DNA of 64,000 nucleotides from Chenopodium formosanum (GCA_024500155.1 CM044877.1:17551501-17615500); one strand, 5' to 3'; positions 44,002 through 56,144 are shown, counted from the first letter of the stretch. Numbers and translations: made by a program. The notes: a model not told the origin generated them from the sequence alone.

Positions 44002-44245
44002 ATTTATGTGCTAAAATTTGTTATATATTTAGATAAAATTCATAATATCAAAAGATAATATTTAATATTAATTTTAACTTAAAAATCTCTTTCGCCAAAT
44101 TTGCTTACATGACATTTGAATTATTTAATTTTAAGAGAAATTAATAATCTCTTATTTTAGTGGCTACAATTAAAGTTTATAATCCTATGTGGCGCGCTAA
44201 GAAAATAAAATCCTACATGGCTCTCTAAAAACTCGGAAAAAACTC

Positions 44246-44248
<3 letters not shown>

Positions 44249-44313
<65 letters not shown>
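44249..44313. repeat. (TA)n microsatellite
   Basis: About 65 bases of alternating TA at the 5' end of the mini-Helitron; a shorter (TA)n lies at 43966-43998. Confidence 0.95.
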
Positions 44314-44317
<4 letters not shown>

Positions 44318-44497
44318 TTTTTTAAAATATATAGATGAGTATGGGGTGGGGATGGGCAAGTATGAAGCGGGGCGGGTAAAACCTAATATTCAACCCCACC
44401 CCATCACCCATGACGGGTATTGTTTTTATCCCCATCCCTGTTCCACCACCCGCGAAACCAAGACTTATCCCATAAAGACCTGCTCCACCGGCATTCC

Positions 44498-44555
44498 TTT
44501 TTTTTTTTTGGTGTTTAGAGAGCCACAAGGGCGGGGGTGAGAATCGATTCCAGGA
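44498..44555 (-). mobile_element. 5'-truncated SINE-like insertion
   Basis: A 58-bp insert flanked by 17-bp direct repeats TGCTCCACC(G/A)GCATTCC (44481-44497 and 44556-44572). The minus strand reads GGAATCGATTCTCACCCCC (similar to a tRNA B box GGTTCGAATC), TGGCTCTCTAAACACC and then a poly-A tail. A long target duplication plus an A tail indicates LINE-driven retrotransposition. Confidence 0.6.
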
Positions 44556-44574
44556 TGCTCCACCAGCATTCCTA

Positions 44575-45329
44575 ATTCCCTTAATCCTTTGACGGTGTTG
44601 TAGGGTTTACTTTGTTACTTAAGTTATTCAATAACTTTAATAAGGGAAGGGATAACTTTTTCAATATTATAGGAGTTACTCTTTTTTTTTTTTTTTTTTT
44701 TCTTTTAAAAGCGGCCATACCATATGGCCAACCGTACACAGAACATGCTATTGCAAGGGCGGCTATCCTATATATATCTATCAACTAATCAAATTTTTGT
44801 ACAAACAAGATTTATTAGTGTATTTGAGACCCATGTTAGTTGAGGCTAAGAAGTAAAACTTCCCGTTTTGTTTAGTGTTTGAAGAATTGAAAATTAGCAT
44901 ATACTTATGTAAATTCTCCATGTAATATTATTTGGTAATTTAATATGCAAAGTTAGATTTTGCATTTTTTTGAATTCCCCATAGTAATTTTGGTTGTGTT
45001 TTATGATGATTAGATGAGAAGGGAAAAGGAGGGAAGAGGCGTGAACCGAAAGGAATTAGCATTTAATTATGGTCTTCTTTAATTGTTGTAATTCAATGTA
45101 ATACATTTCACCTTTTTAAATTAGTGGGATGCATGAGTAAAATGTATAGGAGAAACGATTAAAAGGAAGTTTGACTCATTTAGCCGTAAAGAATTAAAAA
45201 CTTGAGAACATTACCACACGAGTCAAACTTCAATCGTTATGTATTTAATACTATCAAAGTCAAATAAAAAGTTTGTAAAATTGTTACTTTCAACATTAGT
45301 CAATGGCGTTCAATCAAACATTAAAAGTG
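44575..45329. other. Intergenic, no supported gene
   Basis: Contains a poly-T tract at about 44682-44701 and AT-rich sequence. The minus-strand frame 44784-44581 is a by-product of the poly-T tract. Confidence 0.5.
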
Positions 45330-45334
45330 GTATA

Positions 45335-45457
45335 TGTTAGGGCCTATATTTAGTGTACATATCATATAGCTAACGGGCCTATTTCATGTGCCCTAATTAC
45401 TTGTATAAATACTCTACTCTACACTCTAATGAAAACTACGAAATTATTTTCGTGACA
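45335..45457 (+). repeat. 5' LTR of the Copia element
   Basis: 123 bp, with a TATA-like TGTATAAATACTC at about 45412-45424 and the ends TG...CA. Confidence 0.95.
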
Positions 45458-45470
45458 TGGTATCAGAGCC
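45458..45470 (+). other. Primer-binding site (initiator Met tRNA type)
   Basis: TGGTATCAGAGCC directly abuts the LTR; the standard Copia primer site. Confidence 0.92.
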
Positions 45471-45605
45471 AAAATCATTCTAATCCCTAAATTAATTTCT
45501 ATCATAATCTCTACAATCAAATTTCTGTGTTTTTTTTTTAATCAACCAATTTCTACAAATATTCTTGCTGCTCTAAATCGATTTTGGGTTTTTCCCCAAT
45601 TATAC

Positions 45606-48600
45606 TTGTTTACTGCTTCAGTTGCTGTTCAAAACTTCCTTCGATTTTTGTGCTTCTTCTTCTTCTCCTCATACTACTACTCTACTTCTTCTTGTTGTTC
45701 ACTAATGGTGATTGTCAATACCTTGATGTCTTCTTCTAATTCTGAATCCACTGATAAATTTCTATCTACGCACCGACGCAAATCGCACTTATATTGTACC
45801 CATTGTAATCGATCGGGTCATGATTACGATAGTTGCTTCCCTGTTCATGGCCTCCCTGACTGGTGGCTGGCCAAATTCGGCCACCACGGCTGCTCAGTAG
45901 CCGCTTCTACCTATGCTAATGCTCTGCCATCTGCCGTTAATCCGCCCCCTCTAATTTGGCGACGCAAGGTCTGCTAGGCCGCGGGGACAACCTGCGACCT
46001 TGTCCCGCGACTGCTGCCTCTTCCTCGCCGCTTCTGCCAGCCGCGGGGATATCCCGCGATCCCACCCCGCGGCCGATGCTACCTATAGTGTTGCTGCCCT
46101 TCCTCGACTTCCTAGTACTACTACTACTACTGCCTCTTCTATTTTGGGTGTATTTGATTCTCCTATGGATTCTATGACTAGTGATTCTCTATCTTTCTCA
46201 TGGATTATTGACACCGGTGCATCCCACCATGTTACCGGCAATGATAGTTTTTTACAAGATGATCATTCTATTATCCCTTGTCCTGTAGGTCTTCCCGATG
46301 GTGCTAAGGCCATGGCTACTAAGGAGGGTCGTGTTGTCTTGGCGGATGGCATTACTCTTGAACATGTTCTATTTGTTCCACAATTGAATTGCAATTTAAT
46401 TTCGGTGTCTAAATTGATTGATGATTCTAATTGCTTTGTCCGATTCACTAATTCTCTTTGTGCTATACAGGATCAATCCTCGGGGAGCTTAATTGGAGGT
46501 GGTGAATGGATAGATGGACTATATTATTTCCGGCGTATCCCAAAAGTATGTGCTCTTACGGGTCCGGAGATTTCTACATTTGAGTTGTGGCATCGTCGTT
46601 TGGGGCATCCTTCAGAGAAAATTGTCAAATTGCTTCCTGCTATTCGAGGTAGTACTGGTACTAAGTGTTTACATAAAGCTTGTGAAATTTTTCCTCTAGC
46701 TAAACAAACCCGAGACAGTTTTCCTGATAGTGATAGTCGTGCTAGTCGTATTCTTGAAATGACATTGTGATTTGTGGGGACCGTATAACACGGCTTCTTC
46801 TTGTAGTGCTCATTATTTTTTGACGATTGTTGATGATTTTTCCCGTGGTGTTTGGGTTTACTTATTAAATGACAAATCTGAAGTTTATTCTTCTTTTTGC
46901 TCTTTCTTTGCTATGGTTAAATGTCAATTTGATGTCATTGTTAAATGTGTGCGGAGTGATAATGGAACTGAATTCAAACCCATGCTTCCTTATTTTGATG
47001 AAAATGGTATTCTCTTTCAAACCTCTTGTGTCGGTACCCCTCAGCAAAATGGTAGGGTAGAGCGTAAACACCAGCATATATTGAATGTGAGTCGTGCTTT
47101 GATGTTTCAAGGCAATTTGCCGATTTCTTTTTGGGGTGAGTGTGTCCTTGGGGCAGTGTATCTCATTAATCGTACTCCTTCCTCTTTGTTAGCCAATAAG
47201 ACTCCATATGAAATACTCTTTGCTAAACCACCAATCTTTGATGAGTTGCGTGTCTTTGGGTGTTTATGTTTTGCTCACAATCAAAGGGCAAAGGGTGACA
47301 AATTTGCCCCGCAAAGTCAAAAATGTGTATTTGTTGGATACCCTCATGGGAAGAAAGGTTGGAAATGCTATGACTTAGACACTGGTGACATTTTTGTATC
47401 TCGTGATGTGAAATTTCATAAGAACGAGTTTCCGTTTACTTCTAATCATGTGGAATCGGGTTTGGGTGTTGAGGGGGGGTCACCCGAGGTTGTTGGGGTT
47501 GATAGTGATTTCTTGGATGACTTGGAGTATGTTTTGGAGGTTGGAGAAGAGGCCAGTTTGCACGACACTCCTACTAGTCCCAACCACGGCCAGACCATGG
47601 CCTCTCCTGCCCACAGTTCTCCAGTGCTGTCCTCTGCCAAGGACACTGCCACCACCAGCTCTGATGGGGCGTCTACTGCCTTTGCTACTGATTCGGAGAG
47701 TCATGAGGTGGCTGCTCCGCCTACCACTGATTCTTCTTCTTCTTCTCTTGTGTTGGACCGTAGTCAACGTCCAAGGCAAGCACCGGGGTGGCATCGTGAT
47801 TATGTTGCTCACACTATATCTCTTCCTAGTCCATCTATCTCTCAGTGTTCATCGTCTACTCCATGCTCCTCAGGTACTCCCTATCCTTTAGCACATTTTG
47901 TGAATTGTGATAAATTTTCTGTGCGACACCGTGTATTTATTGCAGCTATTGACACGATGGTTGAGCCTCGTAATTTCAAGGAGGCAATGCAAGATGAGGG
48001 GTGGAAAGAGGCAATGCAAAAAGAAATTGATGCATTGGAAAACAATGGAACATGGGTAATGGAAAACTTACCTCCGGGCAAGAAAGCTCTTGGGTGCAGA
48101 TGGGTTTACAAGGTCAAACTTAATTCTGACGGCACACTCGAGAGATTGAAGGCTCGTCTTGTTATCTTTGGTAATCATCAGGTTGAGGGTATTGATTACA
48201 ACGAGACTTTTGCTCCTGTGGCTAAAATGGTCACTGTTCGGGCTTTTCTTGCTGTCGCCGCTGCAAAGAATTGGGAATTGCATCAGATGGATGTCCACAA
48301 TGCATTTCTTCATGGTGATCTTGATGAGGAAGTGTATATGAAGCTTCCCCCTGGGTTTTATGGTTCTCAATCTGGTTTGGTGTGTCGTCTTCTGAAATCG
48401 TTGTATGGTCTTCAACAAGCACCTCGTTGTTGGTACTCTAAATTGGCCGCCTCTCTGAAAAGGTACGGATTTGTGCAATCATACTCTGACTATTCTCTTT
48501 TTACTCTGCAATCTGGGTCTATTCAACTTAGTGTTCTGGTCTATGTTGATGATTTGATAATTTCTGGTAATGATTCTTCTGCGATTTCGACATTCAAGTC

Positions 48601-49498
48601 ATACTTGAGTGCCTGTTTTCATATGAAAGATTTGGGTGTTTTGAAGTATTTTCTTGGTGTTGAGGTTGCTCGTAGTCTGGAAGGCATATTTTTATGTCAA
48701 CGAAAATATACACTTGACATTATTACAGAGTCTGGTTTTCTAGGTGCTCGTCCGGCTGGTACTCCTATTGCGCAGAATCATACTCTGGCGAAATCTGAGT
48801 CTTGTTTGCTTTCTGATCCAGAGCAGTATCGGCGACTTGTGGGTCGTCTGATTTATTTGTCTTTTACTAGACCGAATTTGGCATACGCAGTGCATATTTT
48901 ATCTCAATTTATGTAACAACCGCGACAGGACCATTGGGAAGCGGCTCTTCGTACAGTCCGGTACTTGAAGGGATGTCCGGGTCAGGGAATTCTTTTGAGT
49001 TCCGATTGTGATTTACATATTACAGGTTGGTGCGATTCAGATTGGGCGGGTTGTCCCTTGTCGCGTCGTTCCATCACTAGCTGGTTGGTATTTCTTGGTG
49101 CTTCTCCCGTATCCTAGAAGACTAAGAAACAGGACACTGTGGCCAAATCTTCTTCAGAGGCCGAATTCCGCTCAATGTCTAAAACTACTGATGAGTTGAA
49201 ATGGTTGAAGGCTCTTCTTCTGAGTTTGGGTGTTTCGCATCCTCGTGCTATGAGTTTGTTTTGTGATAATCAATCTGCTTTGTATATTGCGAAGAATCCG
49301 GTTTTCCATGAGCGTACAAAGCACATTGAGGTGGATTGTTATTATCTTCGTGATGCGATTCAGGATGGTATCATTAGTCCATCTTATGTGAAGACAACAG
49401 ATCAATTGGCAGATTTATTTACCAAGGCTTTGAGTAAAAGTCAATTCATGTATTTACGTGGCAAGTTGGGCATTTGTGACTTGCATGCTCCAACTTGA
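45606..49498 (+). pseudogene. Gag(partial)-Pol of the Copia element
   Basis: Coding remnants in order. The gag zinc knuckle YCTHCNRSGHDYDSC lies at about 45800 with VHGLPDWW after it; the capsid part of gag is absent. The aspartic protease shows SWIIDTGASHHVTG at about 46200. The gag-pre-integrase motif is LWHRRLGHPSEKI at about 46585. The integrase has D in TIVDDFSRG, D in RSDNGTEF and E in NGRVERKH, so the DDE set is present (46780-47080). The RT shows NAFLHGDLDEEVYMKLP and YVDDLIISGND (48300-48570). RNase H has WCDSDWAG, SSSEAEF and DNQSALYIAKNP (49030-49290), ending LGICDLHAPT at 49495. Frame changes at about 45960 and 46765, a CAA-to-TAA-like stop at 48914 and a TGG-to-TAG-like stop near 49117 make it non-coding as one protein. 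The longest intact frame is 46772-48916. Confidence 0.93.
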
Positions 49499-49504
49499 GG
49501 GGGG

Positions 49505-49627
49505 TGTTAGGGCCTATATTTAGTGTACATATCATATAGCTAACGGGCCTATTTCATGTGCCCTAATTACTTGTATAAATACTCTACTCTACACTCTAAT
49601 GAAAACTACGGAATTATTTTTGTGACA
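49505..49627 (+). repeat. 3' LTR of the Copia element
   Basis: 123 bp, preceded by the purine tract GAGGGGGG (about 49497-49504). About 98.4% identical to the 5' LTR by my count (two differences). Confidence 0.95.
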
Positions 49628-49783
49628 GTATATATACTTTGTTTCTGAAAGTTTAACTGGCTTAATGTAGAAATATTGAAAACAAAGAATTTTGTATTCA
49701 TTCGGTATACAGTAAATTTAATGTGCATCTGGTATACAGTAAATTTAATGTGCATTTGATTATTATATACCAAAAGTTACTTA

Positions 49784-49866
49784 CTACCTCCGATTTTTTT
49801 TTTTTAGTTGCAATTTTGAAATATTTTATATTTCTCAAATAATACCCCAAAGTTGCAACTAAGTAG
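49784..49866. mobile_element. Degenerate Stowaway-like MITE
   Basis: Left end CTACCTCCGATTTTT and right inverse CTACTTAGTTGCAACTTTG, with TTGCAA inner inverted copies. Resembles Stowaway, with weak ends. Just before it, a 27-bp segment GGTATACAGTAAATTTAATG.. is duplicated (49704 and 49731). Confidence 0.45.
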
Positions 49867-49920
49867 TATATTATTACAAAAGTTACCGTTAGTTATATAA
49901 AAAGAAAGGTACCCTTATTA

Positions 49921-50112
49921 GGAGGTGATCAACTATGACCCGATCCGCCAGAAAACAGCCGGGTTTGAGCAAGTCATTAAACATAATTTAAATAAAAAGA
50001 AGTCCGATCCGCCCGAAAAGCCCATTTAGACCAACAAGCCCGACACTTTTTAACGGGTTTGGACATGAGTTTTCTTATTAAAGCCCGGCCCAGCTCGAAT
50101 TTAATCACCTCT
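49921..50112. mobile_element. Short hAT-like MITE
   Basis: Ends GGAGGTGATC and (inverse) AGAGGTGATTA; flanks CCTTATTA and ACTTATTA match at 7 of 8 bases (49913-49920 and 50113-50120). It carries CCCGATCCG, GGGTTTG and GCCCGGCCC words. Confidence 0.6.
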
Positions 50113-50120
50113 ACTTATTA

Positions 50121-51242
50121 CCCAATTACTTTTATCTTAGAAAATTAACTTTAAACTATCAAAAGTTACTCATAAATAACAAAAGTTACTCATAGTGTCA
50201 CAAAAGTTACCCATATTTCTTTCCATTCTCTTCTTGCCACACAATAAATTATTGTACACACGATTTTAAAACATTTGTCATGGCGCCCTACACTCGCCCC
50301 TCGAGTATATGTAAGTACATAATATAGTATGACCTAATTGTTTCCAAATTAATCAACTATTTACTTATATAAGTTGAATAGAACACAAAGTAACCAACGA
50401 AACCAATTGATGGGGTCTTTATTTACCTTGGTCATGAGCTCAATTCTCTTCACAAACATGGTTGTATAGTTGCATCACAAATGATCTCATGCTATCCTCA
50501 GCAGGCATGTATTAAATATCCAACAATTGTGGTACAAGACAACTAACCACTAAAACTCCCATTAAAAAGGTTGATAGAAAAGGGCTAAAAAGCGCCACAA
50601 CAATGAAGGAAAGACAAACTCCTATATGCACAAGGTTTTTTTTTTTTTTTTTTTTTGTTACCTACAGTGCTCTTTGGGCTCCACACTTTCCAACTTCATT
50701 CCCTCACTACCTGCACGTGAGTCTCCCCTCGATCATCAACCCAATTTGATAAACCCACGTCTACTTATATTTTACTAATTAATATAGTATACTTTAAAAT
50801 ATAATATACCAAAGACATACTTAGGTTTAAGGTTAAGAAAGTTATTCCAATTTAATTAACTTAGTGTCTATCTATATTGAATTAGATCAACATAGCTCTA
50901 AGATAGATTCAACATAAGTAAAAATTCGAGTTTTAGAGTTTGGTTAATTCAATTTATTTTAATTTGTATCAATTTATGTGATTCAAACTTATTTGAGCTT
51001 TGTATTATCGATTGAAAGTTTTATTAATTATTTGAACTATTTATAACTTTTTTGTATAGAAACTTATGTATTTGTGAGTATGTATATATAAACTTGTTTT
51101 CATTATTGTAGAACAAGCTAGTCTAAACTAATACGTCCTCATCTTTTAAATGCAACTTATTACATTCTTATTGACACACACTTTGAGGAAGAGACTAAGT
51201 TATGTAAACGGAAAAATTAATTGATTATTCGGTGTTGAGTTT

Positions 51243-51302
<60 letters not shown>

Positions 51303-52151
51303 AATAATAAGTAGCTCGAGCTTGTTTAACCACTCTAATCAACTCCTATAAAAGCATATTAAAAAGTGTGTTACATTTAAAATAAAACGGAGGAAGTAGT
51401 ATTGATAGAAGACAAAATAAGTTGTATTGATAGAAGACAAAATAAGTTGTACAGATTGAGGTCTTAATCTTGTGGTCTAGTAAACTATGGGTTAGAAGTA
51501 CCGAATGATTAATTATACAAAAATATACATATAGTATGTATATACTACTATATACATGTAGGCATGCATGAGTATATGCCTCATTTATGTATAATTAGCC
51601 ACACTTTACTTTAGGCATTCTACAAATAATTATGAGGTTTCATAGTCATTGATAGGGAATATTTTTAAGCCGCTTTTGGATTATATGGTGCAAAATAGAG
51701 TCAACATGTCCGACATGCACATAAAATTTCGTAATTACAACTAATAGCCGTTTGTAATTTGATTTTGGAAGAATAAGCATGTACCACATGTCGTTTTATT
51801 ATAGGTCACATGTCACTTGATTTGCACTCTTTCTTCTTTTATTAGGGAGTATTTTTTTTCCTTAGCTAAGTTGAAATTTAAAAACCTTTGAAAAGATAAT
51901 GATGAAGATCCATGAAGTTACAAAAAGGATATAAAAATTGTAACTTCAAATTCCACAAAAGAGGAAAATGTTGGATTTTCTTGAAGACTTCCCATATGCT
52001 ATATGATCATTAGATGAACAACTACATATGTTGGTGGTTGTCATCACATTTGCTTCTACATTTTTGTCAACTATGACTATTAAACTTAGATTTTTCATCA
52101 TCATATCTAGTGATGAGTGACCTAGAAATACAAAGTTTTAATTAATTACAC
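50121..52151. other. Intergenic region downstream of the NAC gene
   Basis: No supported gene. Contains repeated CAAAAGTTAC(T/C)CAT (50157-50215), a poly-T/(ATT)n microsatellite at 51240-51310, and Stowaway-type half ends near 51127 (TACGTCCTCATC) and 51387 (GGAGGAAGTAGTA) that may bracket an old MITE. A 28-bp duplication GTATTGATAGAAGACAAAAT.. lies near 51398 and 51424. Confidence 0.5.
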
Positions 52152-54255
52152 TTAATTTGGCAAACTAATTTCATCGAGGTCATCCATAGATAAGAATACT
52201 TCGTCCAAACACGAAAGCTCAGTATCATTATCACCATCATCATCATCATTCCTTCGCTCATACACCTTACAAATGACACATTTACTATAATCCTGCAATC
52301 ATTCAATTAACAGATTAGGATAAATACGACTACTCCATCAATGCATATATGTTCAACCTTTTATGCATTGATTGTGAAAAACTATAAGTAGTGAAAGTTA
52401 CTCTAAACTTAATGCATATACAACATATATTGATTGTCACATTTATAATTGTATAAGAAGAGATTATAGAAATAACATGACTATTTCAAGCTAACTCTGA
52501 ATATCAGGATCATTTTACAGTAGTCGTTTGAAAAATGACTATCGATTGCATCGTGAGTCTATATAATGTAAAAGGCGACTTACTAGCTTAGGTTGGCCTC
52601 TCTTTCTTGAGCCAGATTTACTGGTGGACCCAGAGTCAGGAAGTCTATACTCATGCATTATCCAACTGGTCCAAACATCGGCAGGCGGCTCGCCAATATG
52701 GAACACGTAATATTTCTTCATACCAACTATTTTTCTACTACTACTTGACGACATTATTGGCTCATCCATTCCCATTGGTTTCCAATATCCACTTTCAGTC
52801 ACCCTATTTTGCATCTTTCTACTATAATAGTACCATTTACTTCCTTCCGAAAATGCTTTTCCTGTAAAATAATTCAATCATATTATTCTAATTTCATAAT
52901 TTATAAGGGTTAATTATTGAATATGTAAATATTATGATATGTTATGTGTATATACACGTCATATAACACGATGACATAGTCACAACATGTATATGATTAG
53001 TTCTGATGTTTCTTTTTATTTGATTCATTCGTAGTAACTATTTGAGTAATCTATCACTTAGAAGAGGAGAAACTATTAAGTGTCCGCGATATAATAAATA
53101 TATATAGATTCAATAAACAGAGTAATGAAATTAATTAGGATGCATGCATGGGAGTATGTAATGACCTAAAAAAAGTGACGAGTTACATCATCGTTAGCTA
53201 ATATATGAATCGGAATGAAAAAACATATGATCCCACATCTTGTTATTGTATATGGAAAATGGGACCTTCCAACTTTTTAAGTTGCTTCTAATTGATGATG
53301 AAAATAATAAAGTGGTGGTTTTTGTTGGTGCAAAAAATGATCAATCTGGTACAGAATAATATGATTACTCTCTTTAGTTTCAAATTTAAGAAATGCACAA
53401 AAACAAGCAAGTTGTACGGTATTACAGTTTGCATGCTGCGTATGTTACTTAGTTTATATAGTCTTAGAAAACCAGCATGTACGTCTCATTATTCTATATC
53501 CGCGACGTGTAACGTACTACTATGATATGTATTCGATCAATGTCAAACAAAAATATACTATAAATACATGAAATAAAAAATTATTTGTATTATCGGAGGG
53601 AAAATATTACATAAATAAAACTTCTTAATTATCCCATTCTTTAATGTATCATTCAAATGACATATCTTTATTTGTATACGTAGTAGCTCGTAAGGATAAG
53701 TTAAGTTGGATTTATGTTAGAAAATCGGACCATATATGTTGAGAAGGATACGATAATATTGTTGCTAATTGCTAGCTAATAGTGTCTAAAAGCTAGGAAT
53801 GACATGAACAACACAATAAATTGTTATGTTTAGAAGTGCCTAGTAGACTACTTGTGCACTTTTACTCTAACTACTACACTCGTGTATATTTTGCTCAAAA
53901 AGAAAAAAAGGATTTACATTTCTTGTATGATAGATCAGATCTTGTGGTACTACATACCATAATATTAAATCCACTAGTAATAACTAACCAATGAAAATAA
54001 ATATATGTTATTGTATAATACTTAGCTTAATTAGCTTTATGAAAGTCCTTGTATGTTTATATTTTCATAAAAAATAGATATGTTACCTTCCAACTCCCAA
54101 GGATTGTAAGGATAAACATCAAGATCAGGAATAACATCAGGATGGTAAGGTAAGAGGGCATCTCTACGACGAAGAAAATGAACAACAAGCTCCTCATCCG
54201 TAGGACAAAATCGAAAACCCGGGGGCAGACTATCGCCATGATTATCATCCGCCAT
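52152..54255 (-). CDS. XND1 (NAC104) orthologue: NAC transcription factor, XND1/NAC104 type
   Basis: Three minus-strand exons: 54255-54087, 52861-52584 and 52292-52152. Introns have GT/AG borders (GTAACA...ACAG, GTAAGT...GCAG), and 588 nt give 195 residues. The NAC domain is complete: LPPGFRFCPTDEELVVHFL, VIPDLDVYPYNPWELEG, WYYYSRKMQNRVTESGYWKP, SWIMHEYRLPD and YSKCVICKVYE. The short tail DNDTELSCLDEVFLSMDDLD matches the end of Arabidopsis XND1 closely and is the reason for the specific name. XND1 is known to repress secondary-wall formation and xylem cell death, and to bind RETINOBLASTOMA-RELATED through an LxCx(E/D)-type motif; ELSCLDE here fits. The length is close to Arabidopsis XND1 (about 190). 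The usual Trp of KWVIC is Cys here (KCVIC). The start is the first ATG, 15-20 residues before the first NAC motif as expected. No flanking element breaks the coding sequence. Confidence 0.93.
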
Positions 54256-54382
54256 AACAACAAAACAACACTAATTAGAAATCGACGAAAGCAAAGAAGA
54301 AGAAGAAGAAGATAGTATAAAATGAGTAGTGTACGTTTAAGTGTAGATAGAAATGGTAATTAAGGAAAATAAAGGAGGTATG

Positions 54383-54390
54383 TATTTATA
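54383..54390 (-). promoter_or_regulatory. Probable TATA box of the NAC gene
   Basis: TATAAATA on the minus strand in the context CAATATAAATACATACC, about 130 bp before the ATG. A GAA-rich (AGAAGAAGAAG) leader at 54296-54312 lies between. Confidence 0.5.
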
Positions 54391-56120
54391 TTGAAGGGTG
54401 TTTTGAGTCCACTAGGTAGTTGTGGATGATATTTAAAGGGAGAGAAAGAAGAGTGACGTGAAACAGAAGCAGCAATAAGATGGTGTGATCACGAGAGGTT
54501 GAGGAATGTTAAATGTTAAATGTTAATGAAAATATAATGTTTAGATTAGGCAAAAGAGGTAGGCATAACTTGGCTTTTTCTGCAAGGTTTTTTTTATTTA
54601 TTTTATTTTTATTTTTATTTTTATTTTTTGAGTGCTGCCAAGGCGGCGGGTAACCAATTAAACGTTGGACTATACTTTCAATTAACGGTACGTGTTTTTT
54701 AAATTTGGAGGCCAGGCCACACCAATCCAAGCTAGGGTGCTAATTAATTAATCAAAATCCAACTATAAACTCAGAGGTGTCAATTCGGATATTTAGGTTG
54801 GATTAAGTGAGATTAATTTGAGACTGGTCTATTTTACATTTGAGTTATGCTAAATTATTATGTCTATACAAGTTGAAATTTGAATCAAGTTATGTTCGGA
54901 TCATTTCATATTAGGTCGGTCGAGTTAGTTTTTAACACCACTTTATATATTGATATATTACCTCTGTATTATAATACTCTTCACTTTTTCATGTTTGTTG
55001 ATGTGAAAGTTTGTATCTTAAAATGTGTGAGTTTAATAATACTCTTAATATATTCTTTTTAATGTTAATTATAAATGTTGGTTAAAACAGTGTTTGTGAC
55101 TAATGTTTAAATAGAGAATATATTTGAAGATTATGAAATGTAAATAGTATAAATTTTATATCAATCTAGTCAAAAAGTTGGACTTATCTTTGAAGAAGTT
55201 GCCTTGTTGTTTTTAAAGTTGGTATTTAAATACCTTGAGTTACACTTTAAAATATTGGTTACTTAAACATATAATTAGAGGATAGCTCAAACGTGATTGC
55301 TTAATGGCATGCTAAAGAATAACTTATGAAAGTTATTATCAAATGGGTGAACGATATTGTGGACCAAATCCATTTTATTAAATAATAATATTCACAAATA
55401 TTGAGAAAAAAAGAAAAAGCCTTTTTTTTAGTCTTAGAGAGTTAGAGTAGGCATTAGACAGTAGACTTCCTATGTTTACCTGTAAAGGTGAGATTGGGAT
55501 TTATTTTGGAATTTCTGAGATTGATATCTTATTGTACTTTACATTAGTACAACTAAGTAACTAACGTATTTGTTAAGTAATTATTTTCAAGTAATCAACA
55601 TAGTTTTATCAGTTTGGCAGATTTTTCTTGTCTGAATTAAGGATTCGTCAGATTTCATGTTCAATTATAAAGTAACAGAAAAAAAAAAATTAATATTGGT
55701 CAGCTTTGCTTTGCTTTTGCTGATGTTATAAGTTAGAACTAAATTGCAAAGTTACAACCAATTGATTGTCCAAAATTGACATGACTCAAAATCCTACCCT
55801 AATCAGATCTTAAATTATTCTATTTTTAGAAGAAATTTATATTAATGTGAGCTAATATTAATAGACGATAGAGCTAAGGATTTTCTCCATCCAACAAATT
55901 TGATTGCATATATATACTAATATATTAAAAGGCGTTTATAAAAACGACCATTCGCCGAGTAGATTTTTGCAAATTACACAACATCCCTTCACTAATAATT
56001 CATGACGCCATGTCACTTCACAAACACTTGAAGATAATATAAAAAATTTGAAGATAATAGGATTTGAACCCCTAAACCACTTACAACAAAATTGAGTATT
56101 TAGCCATTTAATCTAATTAT
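54391..56120. other. Upstream region of the NAC gene, no other gene seen
   Basis: Probably includes the promoter of the minus-strand NAC gene. Contains an (ATTTTT)n tract at 54592-54630 and AT-rich DNA. The frames 54509-54730 and 54880-55062 have no family signature. Confidence 0.45.
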
Positions 56121-56144
56121 CAAACATGTTATATATATATATAT

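Larger units (their letters stand above)
43824..44317 (-). mobile_element. Mini-Helitron nested in the hAT-like element
   Basis: The minus-strand 5' end is TCTAATATATATATAT at 44317. The 3' end is a hairpin CGTGC-ATA-GCACG (43848-43836) then GGCTTTAT and CTAG at 43827-43824. It sits between A and T on the minus strand, as Helitrons do. Length 494 bp, no coding. A (TA)n tract fills its 5' part. Confidence 0.75.
43545..44574. mobile_element. hAT-like element with GGGGATGGG/CCCCATCCC words, hosting further insertions
   Basis: Terminal sequences TAGGGATG and (inverse) TAGGAATG. The flanks GTTCTCTT and ATTCCCTT match at 6 of 8 bases. The ends are rich in CCCCATCCC, CCCACC and GGCGGG words (43605-43760 and 44340-44490). 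The middle holds a mini-Helitron with a Stowaway MITE, and the right end has a SINE-like insertion. The frames 44322-44528 and 44346-44540 are artefacts. Confidence 0.6.
45335..49627 (+). mobile_element. Ty1/Copia retrotransposon with 123-bp LTRs (Ale/Retrofit-like), defective
   Basis: LTRs at 45335-45457 and 49505-49627 start TGTTAGGGCCTATA and end GTGACA. They differ at two positions (CGAAATT/CGGAATT and TTTCGTG/TTTTGTG). The target duplication GTATA is perfect (45330-45334 and 49628-49632). PBS TGGTATCAGAGCC at 45458. The domain order protease, integrase, RT, RNase H is Copia type. Most of gag is missing: only about 250 bp separates the PBS from the zinc-knuckle region. Coding breaks: a frame change near 45955-45970, one near 46760-46770, TAA at 48914 and TAG near 49117. 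The very short LTRs and the CxxC gag type suggest the Ale/Retrofit lineage. Confidence 0.95.

Noticed and set aside
47446..48478. Frames on the minus strand and in other plus frames over the Copia pol
   Set aside because: They are shadows of the pol reading frame, which carries the catalytic motifs.
51241..51310. Possible repeat array resembling CRISPR or a satellite
   Set aside because: It is a plain poly-T/(ATT)n microsatellite; there are no spacers and this is plant nuclear DNA.
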